Source: JBGSON01 sp041739085 (GTDB lineage Bacteria > Patescibacteriota > Gracilibacteria > CAIRYL01). From it: DNA of 64,000 nucleotides. Both the position numbers and the translations under genes were made by a program. The notes beneath the pieces were generated by a model. It was not told the origin of the DNA, searched no databases, and worked only from the letters and a program-made list of their open reading frames with translations. Shown one piece after another: positions 27,617-36,150 of this stretch. Numbering within the stretch: the first letter of the stretch is position 1; each line of letters begins with the position of its first letter. The stretch covers positions 1 through 64,000 of the forward strand of contig JBGSON010000032.1 in the NCBI GenBank assembly GCA_041739085.1. Direction: 5' to 3'.

Positions 27617-28570
27617 TCAGAGGGATGATCTCGTCAGAAAATCCGAAAATGTTTTCTCGAGAGAGAACTGAGGTTCAAATCCAAGACCCCGGATTTTTTC
27701 CGTGGAGTGGACCCGGTTCTGAAATCCGAGGAACACTTTTTCCGCTTCGATTTTTCTCTGAAACGGTTCTGCGATCCGGGAGAGGAAGGTGAGGAAAGAG
27801 GCGGCATACTTCGGAAGGACAGAGACGGCCGTCTTCTGACCGAGAGCTTCTGCTGCTCCACGGAAAAGATCCGCGAAGCTCAGATTCCCTCCCGCGAGGA
27901 TATAGTTTTCTTTCGACGGCGCCTTTTCCATGACGAGCATCACTCCTTCCGCCGCATCGCGGACATCGATAAAAGAATTTTTTCCGGGAGGGGCAAAAAT
28001 CCTCTTCTTTCCCTGTACGTGGGCGATTATTTTTTTTGTATTTTCATCCTTCGGGCCGAGAAGGAGGCTTGGATAGACGATATTTGAAGCAATCGGACTT
28101 TGCATGATTTCATTATTCGGAGCATATTTCGAATAGGCATACGGAAGATTTTTGAAGCAGTCCCAGGGGAAGACGCTCTCTTCCGTTATGACCTCGTCGG
28201 AGAATCCGAACGCTGCGGTGGAACTGATCTGAATAAAACGCTGCACTCCTTTTTTTTCAGCGAGATGAAGCGCGTTCAGGGTTCCCCCGTGATTAATGTC
28301 GAGGAGCTGCTGCCGGTCTTTCTGGAAGAATGAAACCATTCCCGATGCGTTCACCACGATATCCCTTCCTTCAAAAAACGGAGCAATGGTTTCCGGTTTT
28401 GTGATGTCGCCGCCTTCATGGTATGCAATCCCGGGAAGCGGATTTTCAGGGAGAGATCTTGAAACCGAGAGGATATTCCGGTATCCGTTTCTCAGGAGAT
28501 TTTCGAGGAGATGGCTTCCGAGAAATCCTCCGCCGCCGAGAACAAGGATTGATTCTGTCCGGTCAGGCAT
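27617..28570 (-). CDS. NAD-dependent epimerase/dehydratase (extended SDR)
   Basis: 317 aa. An N-terminal NAD-binding motif GGGGFLGSHLLENLL, the NASG strand, ISSTAAFG with the catalytic Ser/Thr, and YAYSK as the catalytic Tyr-xxx-Lys. It resembles nucleotide-sugar epimerases and hydroxysteroid-dehydrogenase-like SDRs; the substrate is not clear. Its ATG overlaps the pgpA stop by 8 nt, so it belongs to the DUF457-pgsA-pgpA unit and may act on a lipid or lipid-linked sugar (inference). Confidence 0.88.
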   Translation of the reverse strand: MPDRTESILVLGGGGFLGSHLLENLLRNGYRNILSVSRSLPENPLPGIAYHEGGDITKPETIAPFFEGRDIVVNASGMVSFFQKDRQQLLDINHGGTLNALHLAEKKGVQRFIQISSTAAFGFSDEVITEESVFPWDCFKNLPYAYSKYAPNNEIMQSPIASNIVYPSLLLGPKDENTKKIIAHVQGKKRIFAPPGKNSFIDVRDAAEGVMLVMEKAPSKENYILAGGNLSFADLFRGAAEALGQKTAVSVLPKYAASFLTFLSRIAEPFQRKIEAEKVFLGFQNRVHSTEKIRGLGFEPQFSLEKTFSDFLTRSSL

Positions 28571-29063
28571 GGAAGAGGGAATAGATGATCATCGTGAGAA
28601 CAAGCGCGTAGATCCCCGCGATGATATCATCCGCGAAAACAGAGAATGGCGTTCCCTGCTCATCGATCTTTCGGATTCCAAAAGGTTTCAGAATATCGAA
28701 GAGGCGGAATGAGAGAAAGCTGAGTCCGGTCCAGGGGAGAAAACCGTTCATGAAAAAAAGAGGGAGAGCTGAGATGAACATCCCGAGGAATTCATCAAGC
28801 ACGATCCAGGATGCATCATGATTTTTCTGAGAAGTCTCAGTTTTCGCGAGATGAGTCCCCAAGAGAAGAATAATGAGAAAAAACATGATGAGGAGCGAGG
28901 CTCTCATTAATTCCGACACGGGAAGAGCGCGCTCAAGAAAAAGAAGGATGACGAGAGAGAAAGCAGATCCCATCGTCCCCGGAGCGAACGGAAAAAATCC
29001 CGTACCAAAGAGCGAGAGGATCCCTTTGCCGACGGAAAACCCCGAATTATTTTTTCCCCGCAT
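28563..29063 (-). CDS. pgpA: Phosphatidylglycerophosphatase A
   Basis: Removes phosphate from phosphatidylglycerophosphate to give phosphatidylglycerol. 166 aa from the ATG at 29063, which has one of the few Shine-Dalgarno motifs here (GGAG, 6 bp upstream). Motifs: FPFAPGTMGS, IVLDEFLGM, FRLFDILKPFGI and DDIIAG, with four membrane helices. The start overlaps the pgsA 3' end by 17 bp. Coupled to pgsA in both function and translation. Confidence 0.92.
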   Translation of the reverse strand: MRGKNNSGFSVGKGILSLFGTGFFPFAPGTMGSAFSLVILLFLERALPVSELMRASLLIMFFLIILLLGTHLAKTETSQKNHDASWIVLDEFLGMFISALPLFFMNGFLPWTGLSFLSFRLFDILKPFGIRKIDEQGTPFSVFADDIIAGIYALVLTMIIYSLFHA

Positions 29064-29595
29064 AGAATCTCCAAAAAATCCGCGTGTATTGGTAAGCGCT
29101 CCACATGGAAAGAACGAGAGCAATATATGCCGAGACGAGGGAGAGGTCATCGAGGATCGTCATTTCCGGAAGTGCGAGAGCGAGAAGAGCGAATTGGATC
29201 ATGATGATCTGGAACGTGAATTTCCATTTCCCCGTTTTAATCGAAGAAACGGGGTGTTTCTCGGAGAGGAGATAGTTTTTAATCCCATCGACGAAGATTT
29301 CCCGGGCAAGAAGGATGATAAGGATCCAGAGGGGGATAACATTGTAGGGGGCGATGAGGAGGAAGAGTACGAGGCAGAGGATCTTGTCGAAAAGGGAATC
29401 AAAGACGATCCCGAATTTCGTGATCGCTTTCCATCTCCGGGCGAGATATCCGTCAAAAAAATCAGTGAGGACGGTCAAAAGAAAAAGAGCCCAGATGAAT
29501 AAAAACTGGTTCGGAAACGGAACAAAGAAGAGAGCGGCGATGACGATCGTGAGGCCTCCCCGAAGGCAGGTGAGGATATTCGGAAGCGATTTCAT
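29047..29595 (-). CDS. pgsA: CDP-diacylglycerol--glycerol-3-phosphate phosphatidyltransferase
   Basis: Makes phosphatidylglycerophosphate from CDP-diacylglycerol. 182 aa from the ATG at 29595 (MKSLPNILTCLR, the family N-terminus). The CDP-alcohol phosphotransferase signature DG-x2-AR-x8-G-x3-D-x3-D is intact (DGYLARRWKAITKFG then FDSLFDK). Five or six helices. ATGA overlap with the upstream DUF457 gene. Confidence 0.93.
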   Translation of the reverse strand: MKSLPNILTCLRGGLTIVIAALFFVPFPNQFLFIWALFLLTVLTDFFDGYLARRWKAITKFGIVFDSLFDKILCLVLFLLIAPYNVIPLWILIILLAREIFVDGIKNYLLSEKHPVSSIKTGKWKFTFQIIMIQFALLALALPEMTILDDLSLVSAYIALVLSMWSAYQYTRIFWRFYAGKK

Positions 29596-30083
29596 CGGAT
29601 GAACCAATATGTCCCTCCGATAAGGACCCAGAGGGAGACCATGAAGAGCTTTGACTTCTCCTTCCCCCACCAGTTGGTAAACCGCTGAGTCCGCCATCCG
29701 GAAAATGGCGCGAAGAGAGGGATCGCCCACATCCCGGTATGAGTGGGAAAATCCCAGAGAATGTGGGAGAGAGCACCGAGAGAAAGCGCCTGGAGCTGGG
29801 GCACGGAGAACACGAACGAGAGCACAAGAAGGAGGAAAACAAAAGTGAGGCTGTGGGAATAATGGTAATACTTAAGAAGCGCCGGTGAGATGATGTCTTT
29901 TCCGTCTTCCTGGAAATATTCCCATACCCTCCAGTTCTTATGCTTCCTCACGATGGAAAAATAGATGGGGAGAAGCGTAATGTCGGGGAGCGCCGATCCG
30001 ACGATACAGGCGATCTGAAGCTCGGGGCTGTCGAAAGCTGTCGCGAGGAGAGCGCCGGTGCCGATATGGGTCATGAAATCCAT
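29592..30083 (-). CDS. DUF457-type membrane metal-dependent hydrolase-like protein
   Basis: 163 aa from the ATG at 30083 (MDFMTHIGTGALLATAF). Conserved His/Asp residues in the membrane segments (THIGTG, GSALPDI, HYSHSL, GALSHILWDFPTHTG) are typical of the YdjM/DUF457 family of inner-membrane putative hydrolases. The upstream extension is simple repeat and was excluded. It shares a 4-nt overlap with pgsA, suggesting a membrane-lipid-related role. Confidence 0.85.
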   Translation of the reverse strand: MDFMTHIGTGALLATAFDSPELQIACIVGSALPDITLLPIYFSIVRKHKNWRVWEYFQEDGKDIISPALLKYYHYSHSLTFVFLLLVLSFVFSVPQLQALSLGALSHILWDFPTHTGMWAIPLFAPFSGWRTQRFTNWWGKEKSKLFMVSLWVLIGGTYWFIR

Positions 30084-30124
30084 CGTCCGGAATTGTACGG
30101 GATTTTTGGAAAAACTCAAACGAG

Positions 30125-30245
30125 GAAAAGTACAAATCACAAAATACAAAGTACAAAAACAAAAGTGAGTGTTCAAGCTTGCAAGCGAGCAAGCCAATTG
30201 AACAATGAAACTTTATGAACTTTACAAACTTTATGATCTTTTATA
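30125..30245. repeat. Concatenated degenerate simple repeats
   Basis: Three repeat styles run into one another: TACAAAR heptads, GCAAGC-type units, then AACTTTATG nonamer-like units. No gene. Confidence 0.75.
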
Positions 30246-30254
30246 AACCCTTTC

Positions 30255-31310
30255 TCAGAGATACTCCTCCTTGTTCCGGTTATGCTCCTCATTCGTCTCC
30301 GCGTAATGGACGAGTCCGTCAGATCCGTGAAGATAGAAGTAATAATCCGTTTCAACGGGGTTCGCGGCAGCCTCGAGGGATTTTTCTCCGGGGTTGCTGA
30401 TCGCGGTCGGCGGAAGCCCAGTTCTTACGCGCGTGTTGTAGGGATTGTCCGTATTGAGCTCTTCATAGGTGAGTTCTTCCGATTTCTTTCCGGTGAAGTA
30501 GCGGACTGTTGCGTCTACGCCGAGCACCCATCCTTCACGGAGTCTTTTCCAGAGGATCCCCGAAATAACAGGTCGCTCTTCGTCGGCTCTGCTTTCCTTT
30601 TCGATCATGGAGGCCATGATGACGATCTCATTGAGGTTATCGTCATCCAGAATTCCGAGTTTTTCCGCGCGTTTTTTAAACTCATCGAGCATCTTCTTCG
30701 CGAAGAAATCGGGAGAAAAATTCTCCACAAAGACCGCGTATGTTTCCGGGAAAAAATATCCTTCATAGGAAGCTCGGTCCCTGGGAAGGAAAGAATATTC
30801 AGAAAAATCACATGTTTCCCTCACGCATTTTAGGAAATCGCCTTTCAGCGCGTACCCTTTCTCAGCAATCCGTTCGTCGATTTCCTCAAGTGTCAGTCCT
30901 TCGGGAATGGTGAGGAACTCCTCCCGCTCTTTCGCGTTCAGGAGTTTTTCCGCCATCTCCGGGATCGTGAGATCCCCGGGAAGATAGAACCGCCCCGCCT
31001 GGAATTTTTCCGCGATCCGGGACCTCTTCGCGTATTTTTCAAACGCTCCGGAAGAGAGGATGAATCCTTTTTCTTCAAGATTCGTTCCAATCGTCTCGAC
31101 CGAGCTCCCTTTCTCGATCTCAAAAAGCTGGAGAGCGGGATCTCCCGGATTCGAAGTCGAGAGGATCGTACGATAGCGGTATTCGCTCACGAGGACCCAT
31201 CCGAGGACCAGGACAACGGAAAAAACAAGTCCGAGAGCGAGAAAGGAAGAGGTCCGTTTCCCGCCGGATCCCTTGTCACTCGTTTGAACAGATTGTGTCC
31301 GGAATGTCAT
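30255..31310 (-). CDS. mltG: Endolytic transglycosylase MltG
   Basis: A membrane-anchored lytic transglycosylase that cuts nascent glycan strands. 351 aa: short cytoplasmic N-terminus, TM at about 23-42, a LysM-like subdomain, then the YceG catalytic domain with Glu237 in ASMIEKESR and VISGILWKRL, GLPPTAISNPG and the terminal HxxNxxE-like pattern. No Shine-Dalgarno; a CU-rich stretch precedes the ATG. It lies 13 bp downstream of ybaB. Confidence 0.94.
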   Translation of the reverse strand: MTFRTQSVQTSDKGSGGKRTSSFLALGLVFSVVLVLGWVLVSEYRYRTILSTSNPGDPALQLFEIEKGSSVETIGTNLEEKGFILSSGAFEKYAKRSRIAEKFQAGRFYLPGDLTIPEMAEKLLNAKEREEFLTIPEGLTLEEIDERIAEKGYALKGDFLKCVRETCDFSEYSFLPRDRASYEGYFFPETYAVFVENFSPDFFAKKMLDEFKKRAEKLGILDDDNLNEIVIMASMIEKESRADEERPVISGILWKRLREGWVLGVDATVRYFTGKKSEELTYEELNTDNPYNTRVRTGLPPTAISNPGEKSLEAAANPVETDYYFYLHGSDGLVHYAETNEEHNRNKEEYL

Positions 31311-31323
31311 GAGGAGGAAAAAA

Positions 31324-31623
31324 CTATAATCCGGGAAGACCCATGTCTCCGAATACGACTTTCATCTTCTGCGCCGCGATCTCCTGTGCCTTTTTCATCG
31401 CCTTTCCGATCGCTTCCTTGATCGCCTTCTCCACCAGGAGTTTTTTGTCCGGAGAGAGGAGTTCTTCCGGGATGGAGATCGAATGAAGTTCCTGTTCTGC
31501 GGTCACGACGACCTTCACGCCGGAAGACTCCGATTCGATGTGGATGTTCTTCAGTTCACTCTTGATCTGCTTCGCTTGTTTCTGAAGCTTGTACGTATCT
31601 TTCATCTGCTGAAACATGCCCAT
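31324..31623 (-). CDS. ybaB: YbaB/EbfC nucleoid-associated protein
   Basis: A DNA-binding dimer, 99 aa from the ATG at 31623 (MGMFQQMKDTYKLQKQAKQI). The central strand GVKVVVTAEQELHSISIPEE and C-terminal helix match the family; the upstream open frame is simple repeat translated as hydrophobic residues. Often next to dnaX/recR; here it precedes mltG. Confidence 0.88.
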   Translation of the reverse strand: MGMFQQMKDTYKLQKQAKQIKSELKNIHIESESSGVKVVVTAEQELHSISIPEELLSPDKKLLVEKAIKEAIGKAMKKAQEIAAQKMKVVFGDMGLPGL

Positions 31624-31677
31624 GGGAGGAGTGTGAGAGGAGGAAAAATGCAGGGGCATTCTCGCATGAATCCTGAA

Positions 31678-31768
31678 AAAATACAAAGTACAAAGAACAA
31701 AATACAAAACCGTGGAGAGAGAAACACCCTCCTGATTTTGTACTTTGTATTTTGTATTTTGTGCTTAC
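31678..31768. repeat. Period-7 TACAAAR repeat, both orientations
   Basis: TACAAAG/AGTACAA heptads, then their complement TATTTTG TATTTTG, between metG and ybaB. Confidence 0.75.
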
Positions 31769-33270
31769 TTGTCCCCGAACAGCATCTCTGTCCTCGGAAA
31801 AAGCATCGCCGGTTCGCCGAGAGATTTCGTTCCCACTCCGAACATCTTCTTCATCCTCTCCGCTGTTCCCGGGAGAAAGGGCTCGAGATGGTCGGCGATC
31901 CATGAGATCGCGGCGAGGAAATTCCTCAGGAGATGAGCGCCTTTTTCCGGTTCCTTCTTCACCATTTCCCAGGGTTTTAATTCTGTCATTTTCTGATCGA
32001 GAATTTCCACGAGTGAGAAGATCGCCGAGAGCGCCTCATGAAGGACGAATTCCTTCATTGCGGAATCAAGGCGAGCGGCGGCGTCTTTTATGAGACGGAG
32101 GAATTCTCCATCCTTCTCTTCATCCAAAACATAACCCGGAGCAACATTATTCCGGAGGCAGAGCGTATGGATCCTCGAAGAAAGATTCCCGAGTCCGTTC
32201 GCGAGGTGCGCCTGATACATCTCTTCAAACCGTTTTTTGGAATAATCCGCATCCCTTCCGACGGGGACTTCCCGGAGAAGGAAATACCGCACTGCGTCCA
32301 CGCCGTAGGTTTCGACCTCATCGATCGGGTCGACCACATTCCCGAGACTTTTCGACATCTTCTGTCCGTCACTCGTAAGGAATCCGTGGACGAAGATCAT
32401 ATCCGGTATCTTTATCCCCGCGGAGAGGAGCATCCCGATCCAGACTCCCGCATGGAATCGCAGGATATCTTTTCCGATGACATGCATGACCTCTCCTCCT
32501 TCCCAAAAATCCTGGAAAAGGGGATCGTCCGTCTGACCATAGCCGATCCCGGAGATATAGTTCGTAAGCGCATCACACCAGACATACATCGTCTGTGAAG
32601 GATCGCCGGGGACGGGGATCCCCCAGGGAAGTTTCTCCGCGGGCCGGGAAAAGGAGACATCATGAAGACCCTCTTTTGCGAGATTCAGGATCTCGGTCTT
32701 CCGGAAATCAGGAATGATCCGGAGCTTCCCCGTTTCGATGAGTTCGGCGATCTCGTCGGAATATCTTGAGAGATTGAAAAAATAATTCTCCTCTGCGATC
32801 ACCTCGGGTTTCCGCTTGTGGTTGGGACATTCTCCGTTTTCATCAAGGTCTTTTTCCGTGAAAAATGCTTCACACCCGTAGCAATAGAGCGCTTCGTATT
32901 TTCGTTTCTCGATGTCGCCCTTCGTTTTCATGAGATGCCAGATTTTCCGTACTCCCGGCCAGTGGTTCTCCTTATCCGAAGTCCGGATAAAATCATCATT
33001 TGAGAGATTGAGGATAGCACGCAGGTTTCTGAATTTATTGGAATTCTCGTCGCAGAGTTCTTTCACATCGCGCCCGAGTTCGTTCGCGGTCTTCTGGATC
33101 TTCACCCCGTGCTCGTCCGTTCCCGTGAGGAAAAAAGTCTCCCGTTCTTTCTTCCGCATCCATCTCGCGATCGCGTCCGCTTCGATCGATTCCATGGCGA
33201 ATCCGATATGCGGAGCCGCGTTCACATAGGCGATGGAGGTGGTGATGTAGAAAGGCTTCTTGTCGGTCAT
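31765..33270 (-). CDS. metG: Methionyl-tRNA synthetase
   Basis: Charges tRNA-Met. 501 aa from the ATG at 33270 (MTDKKPFYITTSIAYVNAAPHIG). Class-I signatures: PHIGFA (HIGH) and GQKMSKSLG (KMSKS). A zinc knuckle with CYGCEAFF and ECPNHKR lies between. It is the short type without the C-terminal EMAP/tRNA-binding domain. The frame upstream of 33270 is not conserved. Confidence 0.96.
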   Translation of the reverse strand: MTDKKPFYITTSIAYVNAAPHIGFAMESIEADAIARWMRKKERETFFLTGTDEHGVKIQKTANELGRDVKELCDENSNKFRNLRAILNLSNDDFIRTSDKENHWPGVRKIWHLMKTKGDIEKRKYEALYCYGCEAFFTEKDLDENGECPNHKRKPEVIAEENYFFNLSRYSDEIAELIETGKLRIIPDFRKTEILNLAKEGLHDVSFSRPAEKLPWGIPVPGDPSQTMYVWCDALTNYISGIGYGQTDDPLFQDFWEGGEVMHVIGKDILRFHAGVWIGMLLSAGIKIPDMIFVHGFLTSDGQKMSKSLGNVVDPIDEVETYGVDAVRYFLLREVPVGRDADYSKKRFEEMYQAHLANGLGNLSSRIHTLCLRNNVAPGYVLDEEKDGEFLRLIKDAAARLDSAMKEFVLHEALSAIFSLVEILDQKMTELKPWEMVKKEPEKGAHLLRNFLAAISWIADHLEPFLPGTAERMKKMFGVGTKSLGEPAMLFPRTEMLFGDK

Positions 33271-33407
33271 GGAAAAGTTGGAAGATGGCTCGGATGGGAG
33301 TATATCAGGTTTCTGAGAGACGGAAAATAGGCGACCGACAGATCCGCTATCCGAGGTTATGTGGCTGGCTAGAAAATCAGGAGACTTGATCAAGCTGGAG
33401 CAACAGA

Positions 33408-33435
33408 TTGACAAAAATATAAAAAAATGTATAAT
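33408..33435 (+). promoter_or_regulatory. Consensus sigma70-type promoter
   Basis: Perfect TTGACA (33408-33413), a 16-bp spacer and perfect TATAAT (33430-33435), the best promoter in the window. It faces the small membrane protein at 33593 with a leader of about 150 nt. The gap 33271-33592 holds this promoter and the leader, which includes a GATTGT...ACAATC dyad. Confidence 0.85.
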
Positions 33436-33592
33436 ATGCATTCCTTGTTCATTTACATATCATCACAGATTGTCATTTGCCTACAATCTATGTTTTAGAC
33501 TCTTCTCTTTTGTTTATTCACAGTAGATAAAAGTGAAGTGGTCTAGAACTTTTGTAAGCAGATATACAATCTGGCACACCTGGGAGGCGACC

Positions 33593-33871
33593 ATGAGTCG
33601 CATGAGATCTTGGCTCAAAGCGATGTATAACAATATCGAACGAGAAGTGTACATCTGCATCGTATGCGGAGTGAGCGCGATCGCAATGGAACTCACGGGG
33701 GAAAGTCTCATCATTATGTCCCTCGTAGCAATAAACGCGATACTCCACGTCCGGAGCGTCAAGCTCCGTGCAAGACTCAACGAGGTTGAGCAGTTGCTCA
33801 ACATGCTGCTATCAACTGCCCGTCCTGAGATTCGAGATCTCGTTCTACAGGGATGGCAGCGCAAGTTGTGA
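33593..33871 (+). CDS. Small membrane protein in its own transcription unit, 92 aa
   Basis: Not recognised. The ATG at 33593 has a good Shine-Dalgarno (GGGAGG, 6 bp upstream), rare in this window. A basic N-terminus (MSRMRSWLKAMYNNIERE) precedes one long or two short hydrophobic helices (VYICIVCGVSAIAMELTG, SLIIMSLVAINAILHV) and a charged C-terminal helix. With its own consensus promoter and terminator it is a monocistronic unit and probably strongly expressed. Base usage is like the neighbours. Confidence 0.75.
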   Translation: MSRMRSWLKAMYNNIEREVYICIVCGVSAIAMELTGESLIIMSLVAINAILHVRSVKLRARLNEVEQLLNMLLSTARPEIRDLVLQGWQRKL

Positions 33872-33886
33872 CCAGATCAGTACACA

Positions 33887-33917
33887 GGGGTGGCAACGTC
33901 CACCCCCCATTTTTTTT
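33887..33917 (+). terminator. Intrinsic terminator of small membrane protein gene
   Basis: Stem GGGGTGG/CCACCCC with a 6-nt loop, followed closely by eight T residues. Confidence 0.85.
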
Positions 33918-33991
33918 CGTGAAGCGAAGAATGGGACAACTCGAAAAGAGCATTGATCGGCCAAGTCTCAAAAAACTTGAAGCATCAAAAA

Positions 33992-35548
33992 TTAAGGAGT
34001 CATCGTGAGCGCCACTTTTTCAGCCGCGTGCTCTCCATCCATCGCCGATGATACGATCCCGCCCGCGTATCCCGCTCCTTCGCCGCAGGGAAAAAGTCCT
34101 TTGACCTGCGGATGCTCCATGGTTTCCGGATCTCTCGGGATGCGGACCGGTGACGATGTGCGCGATTCCACCCCGGCGATGTATGCTTCGCGCGTGAGAA
34201 ACCCCGGCATTTTTCTGCCGAAATGAACAAATCCCTGCTGAAGCCGCCTCGAAATGGAGTGGGGAAGCCACTCGTGCAAAGGAGAGGACGAAAGTCCCGG
34301 CGCATACGAACTTAACGGCAGGTCCGGTGAAACCCGCTCCTCAACGAAATCAGTTAACCGCTGTGACGGAGCGAGCTGTCCGCTTGGGCTCTTTTGTCGC
34401 GCCAGATTTTCTAAGTCGTGTTGATACTGTAATCCGGCGAGCACGCCGAATTGCTCATAATCCGCGAGATCCTCGAGACGTATCTCGACGACGATCCCCG
34501 AATTGGCAAAGGGTGTGTGGCGCCCGGACGATGACATCCCGTTCACAACGATCTCGTCGGGTGAAGTCGATGATGGCACGATATATCCCCCGGGACACAT
34601 GCAGAACGTATAGACCCCGCGTCCATCGACCTGTGTGACGAGGCTATACGACGCGGCTGGCAGATATTTTCCCCGCGGTTCGCCATGATATTGGATGCTG
34701 TCGATGAGCGCCTGCGGATGTTCCACTCGGACCCCCATCGCAAATGGTTTCGCTTCCAGCAGAATCTCCTTCCGGTCGAGTAATTCGTACACATCCCGTG
34801 CGGAATGTCCTGTCGCCAGGATCACCGCATCAGCTTCAATGGTCTCTCCGTTCTGAACGACGATTCCTGTTATTATCCCATCACTCATCACAAGATCGGT
34901 GAGTTTTGTTTCAAAATGAATGGAGCCCCCGCAATCGATGATCGTCTTCCGGATGTTTGTGATGATCCCGGGCAAGAGATCGGTCCCGATATGCGGGTGC
35001 GACTCGTACAGGATGTTCGCATCGGCGCCATGGGCATGAAAGATCTGAAGGATCCGGTCGGAATTCCCGCGTTTGGTGGACCTCGTATAGAGCTTCCCGT
35101 CCGAAAAAGTCCCGGCGCCGCCTTCTCCAAAGCAATAGTTGGATTCGGGATCGATGGTGTGCGCCCGGTTGATGAGCGCGATATCGCGCGTGCGCGAACT
35201 CACATCTTTTCCCCGTTCGATAACGACCGGGCGAAATCCCAGTTCGATGAGCCGAAGCGCCGCGAAGAGGCCAGCCGGTCCGGATCCGACAATGATCACC
35301 TGTTTTTTGTCCGACACATTTCCATACTGAAACGGATAGGGCAGATCATCCGGATTTTCCCCGATATACACCGAAAGCCTGAGATTTATTTTGATATCGC
35401 GCTTCCTTGCGTCTGTGGATTTCTTCAGTATCCGATAAGCGGAAATATCGACTGGATTGATCCCAAGATTTGCCGCGATCGCCCTTCGAAGGGGAATATC
35501 TTCAGAAGCGGTCTGTGGAGAAACGACGAGTTGGATTTCTTTTCTCAT
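33992..35548 (-). CDS. FAD-dependent dehydrogenase, COG2509 family
   Basis: 518 aa from the ATG at 35548, which has a Shine-Dalgarno-like AGGAAA. Residues 1-85 form a small ferredoxin-like leader (QLVVSPQTASEDIPLRRAIA), then the FAD-binding GSGPAGLFAALRLIELG motif, ERG, ATGHSARDVYELL and a C-terminal GEGAGYAGGIVSSAMDG that closes the FAD site. This uncharacterised flavoprotein family is common in anaerobes; substrate unknown. The long upstream frame to 35980 is antisense to the zupT remnant and was excluded. Confidence 0.9.
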   Translation of the reverse strand: MRKEIQLVVSPQTASEDIPLRRAIAANLGINPVDISAYRILKKSTDARKRDIKINLRLSVYIGENPDDLPYPFQYGNVSDKKQVIIVGSGPAGLFAALRLIELGFRPVVIERGKDVSSRTRDIALINRAHTIDPESNYCFGEGGAGTFSDGKLYTRSTKRGNSDRILQIFHAHGADANILYESHPHIGTDLLPGIITNIRKTIIDCGGSIHFETKLTDLVMSDGIITGIVVQNGETIEADAVILATGHSARDVYELLDRKEILLEAKPFAMGVRVEHPQALIDSIQYHGEPRGKYLPAASYSLVTQVDGRGVYTFCMCPGGYIVPSSTSPDEIVVNGMSSSGRHTPFANSGIVVEIRLEDLADYEQFGVLAGLQYQHDLENLARQKSPSGQLAPSQRLTDFVEERVSPDLPLSSYAPGLSSSPLHEWLPHSISRRLQQGFVHFGRKMPGFLTREAYIAGVESRTSSPVRIPRDPETMEHPQVKGLFPCGEGAGYAGGIVSSAMDGEHAAEKVALTMTP

Positions 35549-35577
35549 GATCTTTCCTGTTGAAAAAATCGGATGAT

Positions 35578-35651
35578 GCATCAGGCATACGCGATGCCTG
35601 CTGGCGGTACAATATACTGCGAAGCGGTTCACCGCCAGCAAATACGGATGC
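35578..35651. repeat. Branched palindromic element (outer stem plus two hairpins)
   Basis: Outer GCATC/GATGC closes hairpin one (CAGGCAT/ATGCCTG, 5-nt loop) and hairpin two (GCTGGCGGT/ACCGCCAGC). Same architecture as the ~95-bp repeat of the island but unrelated sequence. Single copy here. Confidence 0.6.
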
Positions 35652-35699
35652 GGAGGCTGGAGATCGAGTGATGTTTGATTTTTCACCATGCAGGTTCTC

Positions 35700-35990
35700 T
35701 TCTCCTGAATTCTTACTCTTATTCCACCGGAAGCAGGAAAAAGGCGTTCCTCTTTTCTTTCGGGTCTTGCCGAACCATTGGGAGCGATGATCGGATATTT
35801 TGCCCTTTCTTCGTTTTTCAACGGAACTGTGTTCGGGGCGATCCTTGCTTCTGTTGCCGGGATTATGGTCTTCATCTCGCTCGATGAACTCCTTCCTGCA
35901 GCGAAAAAATTCGGAGAACACAATCTCGCGATGTACGGCCTTATCGACGGAATGGCATTTATGGCGCTGAGTCTGCTCATGTTTCAATGA
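35700..35990 (+). pseudogene. Remnant of a ZIP-family metal transporter (zupT-like)
   Basis: The C-terminal third of a ZupT-type zinc transporter survives. One frame gives STGSRKKAFLFSF (35719-35757), and after a frameshift near 35755 another gives SGLAEPLGAMIGYFALSS, then GIMVFISLDELLPAAKKFGE and the final YGLIDGMAFMALSLLMF. The N-terminal two thirds, including the first metal-binding helices, are gone, replaced by the structured element at 35578-35651. Not functional as it stands. Confidence 0.8.
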
Positions 35991-36150
35991 CCGACAATCA
36001 TTAGTTCATCCGGAAATGGACGCCCTCATGCTTATTTCATCAAGTCCGGAGACTTGATCAAGAGGAGGACCAACAGGTAAAAAATAAAAAAATATTCCAC
36101 AGAATCACTATTTTGGATACCATGCACGTATTCTCTTTTGCATTCCTCTT

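Noticed and set aside
34805..35563. 252-aa plus-strand frame opposite the COG2509 gene
   Set aside because: Antisense shadow; the minus-strand flavoprotein has clear FAD motifs and a Shine-Dalgarno motif.
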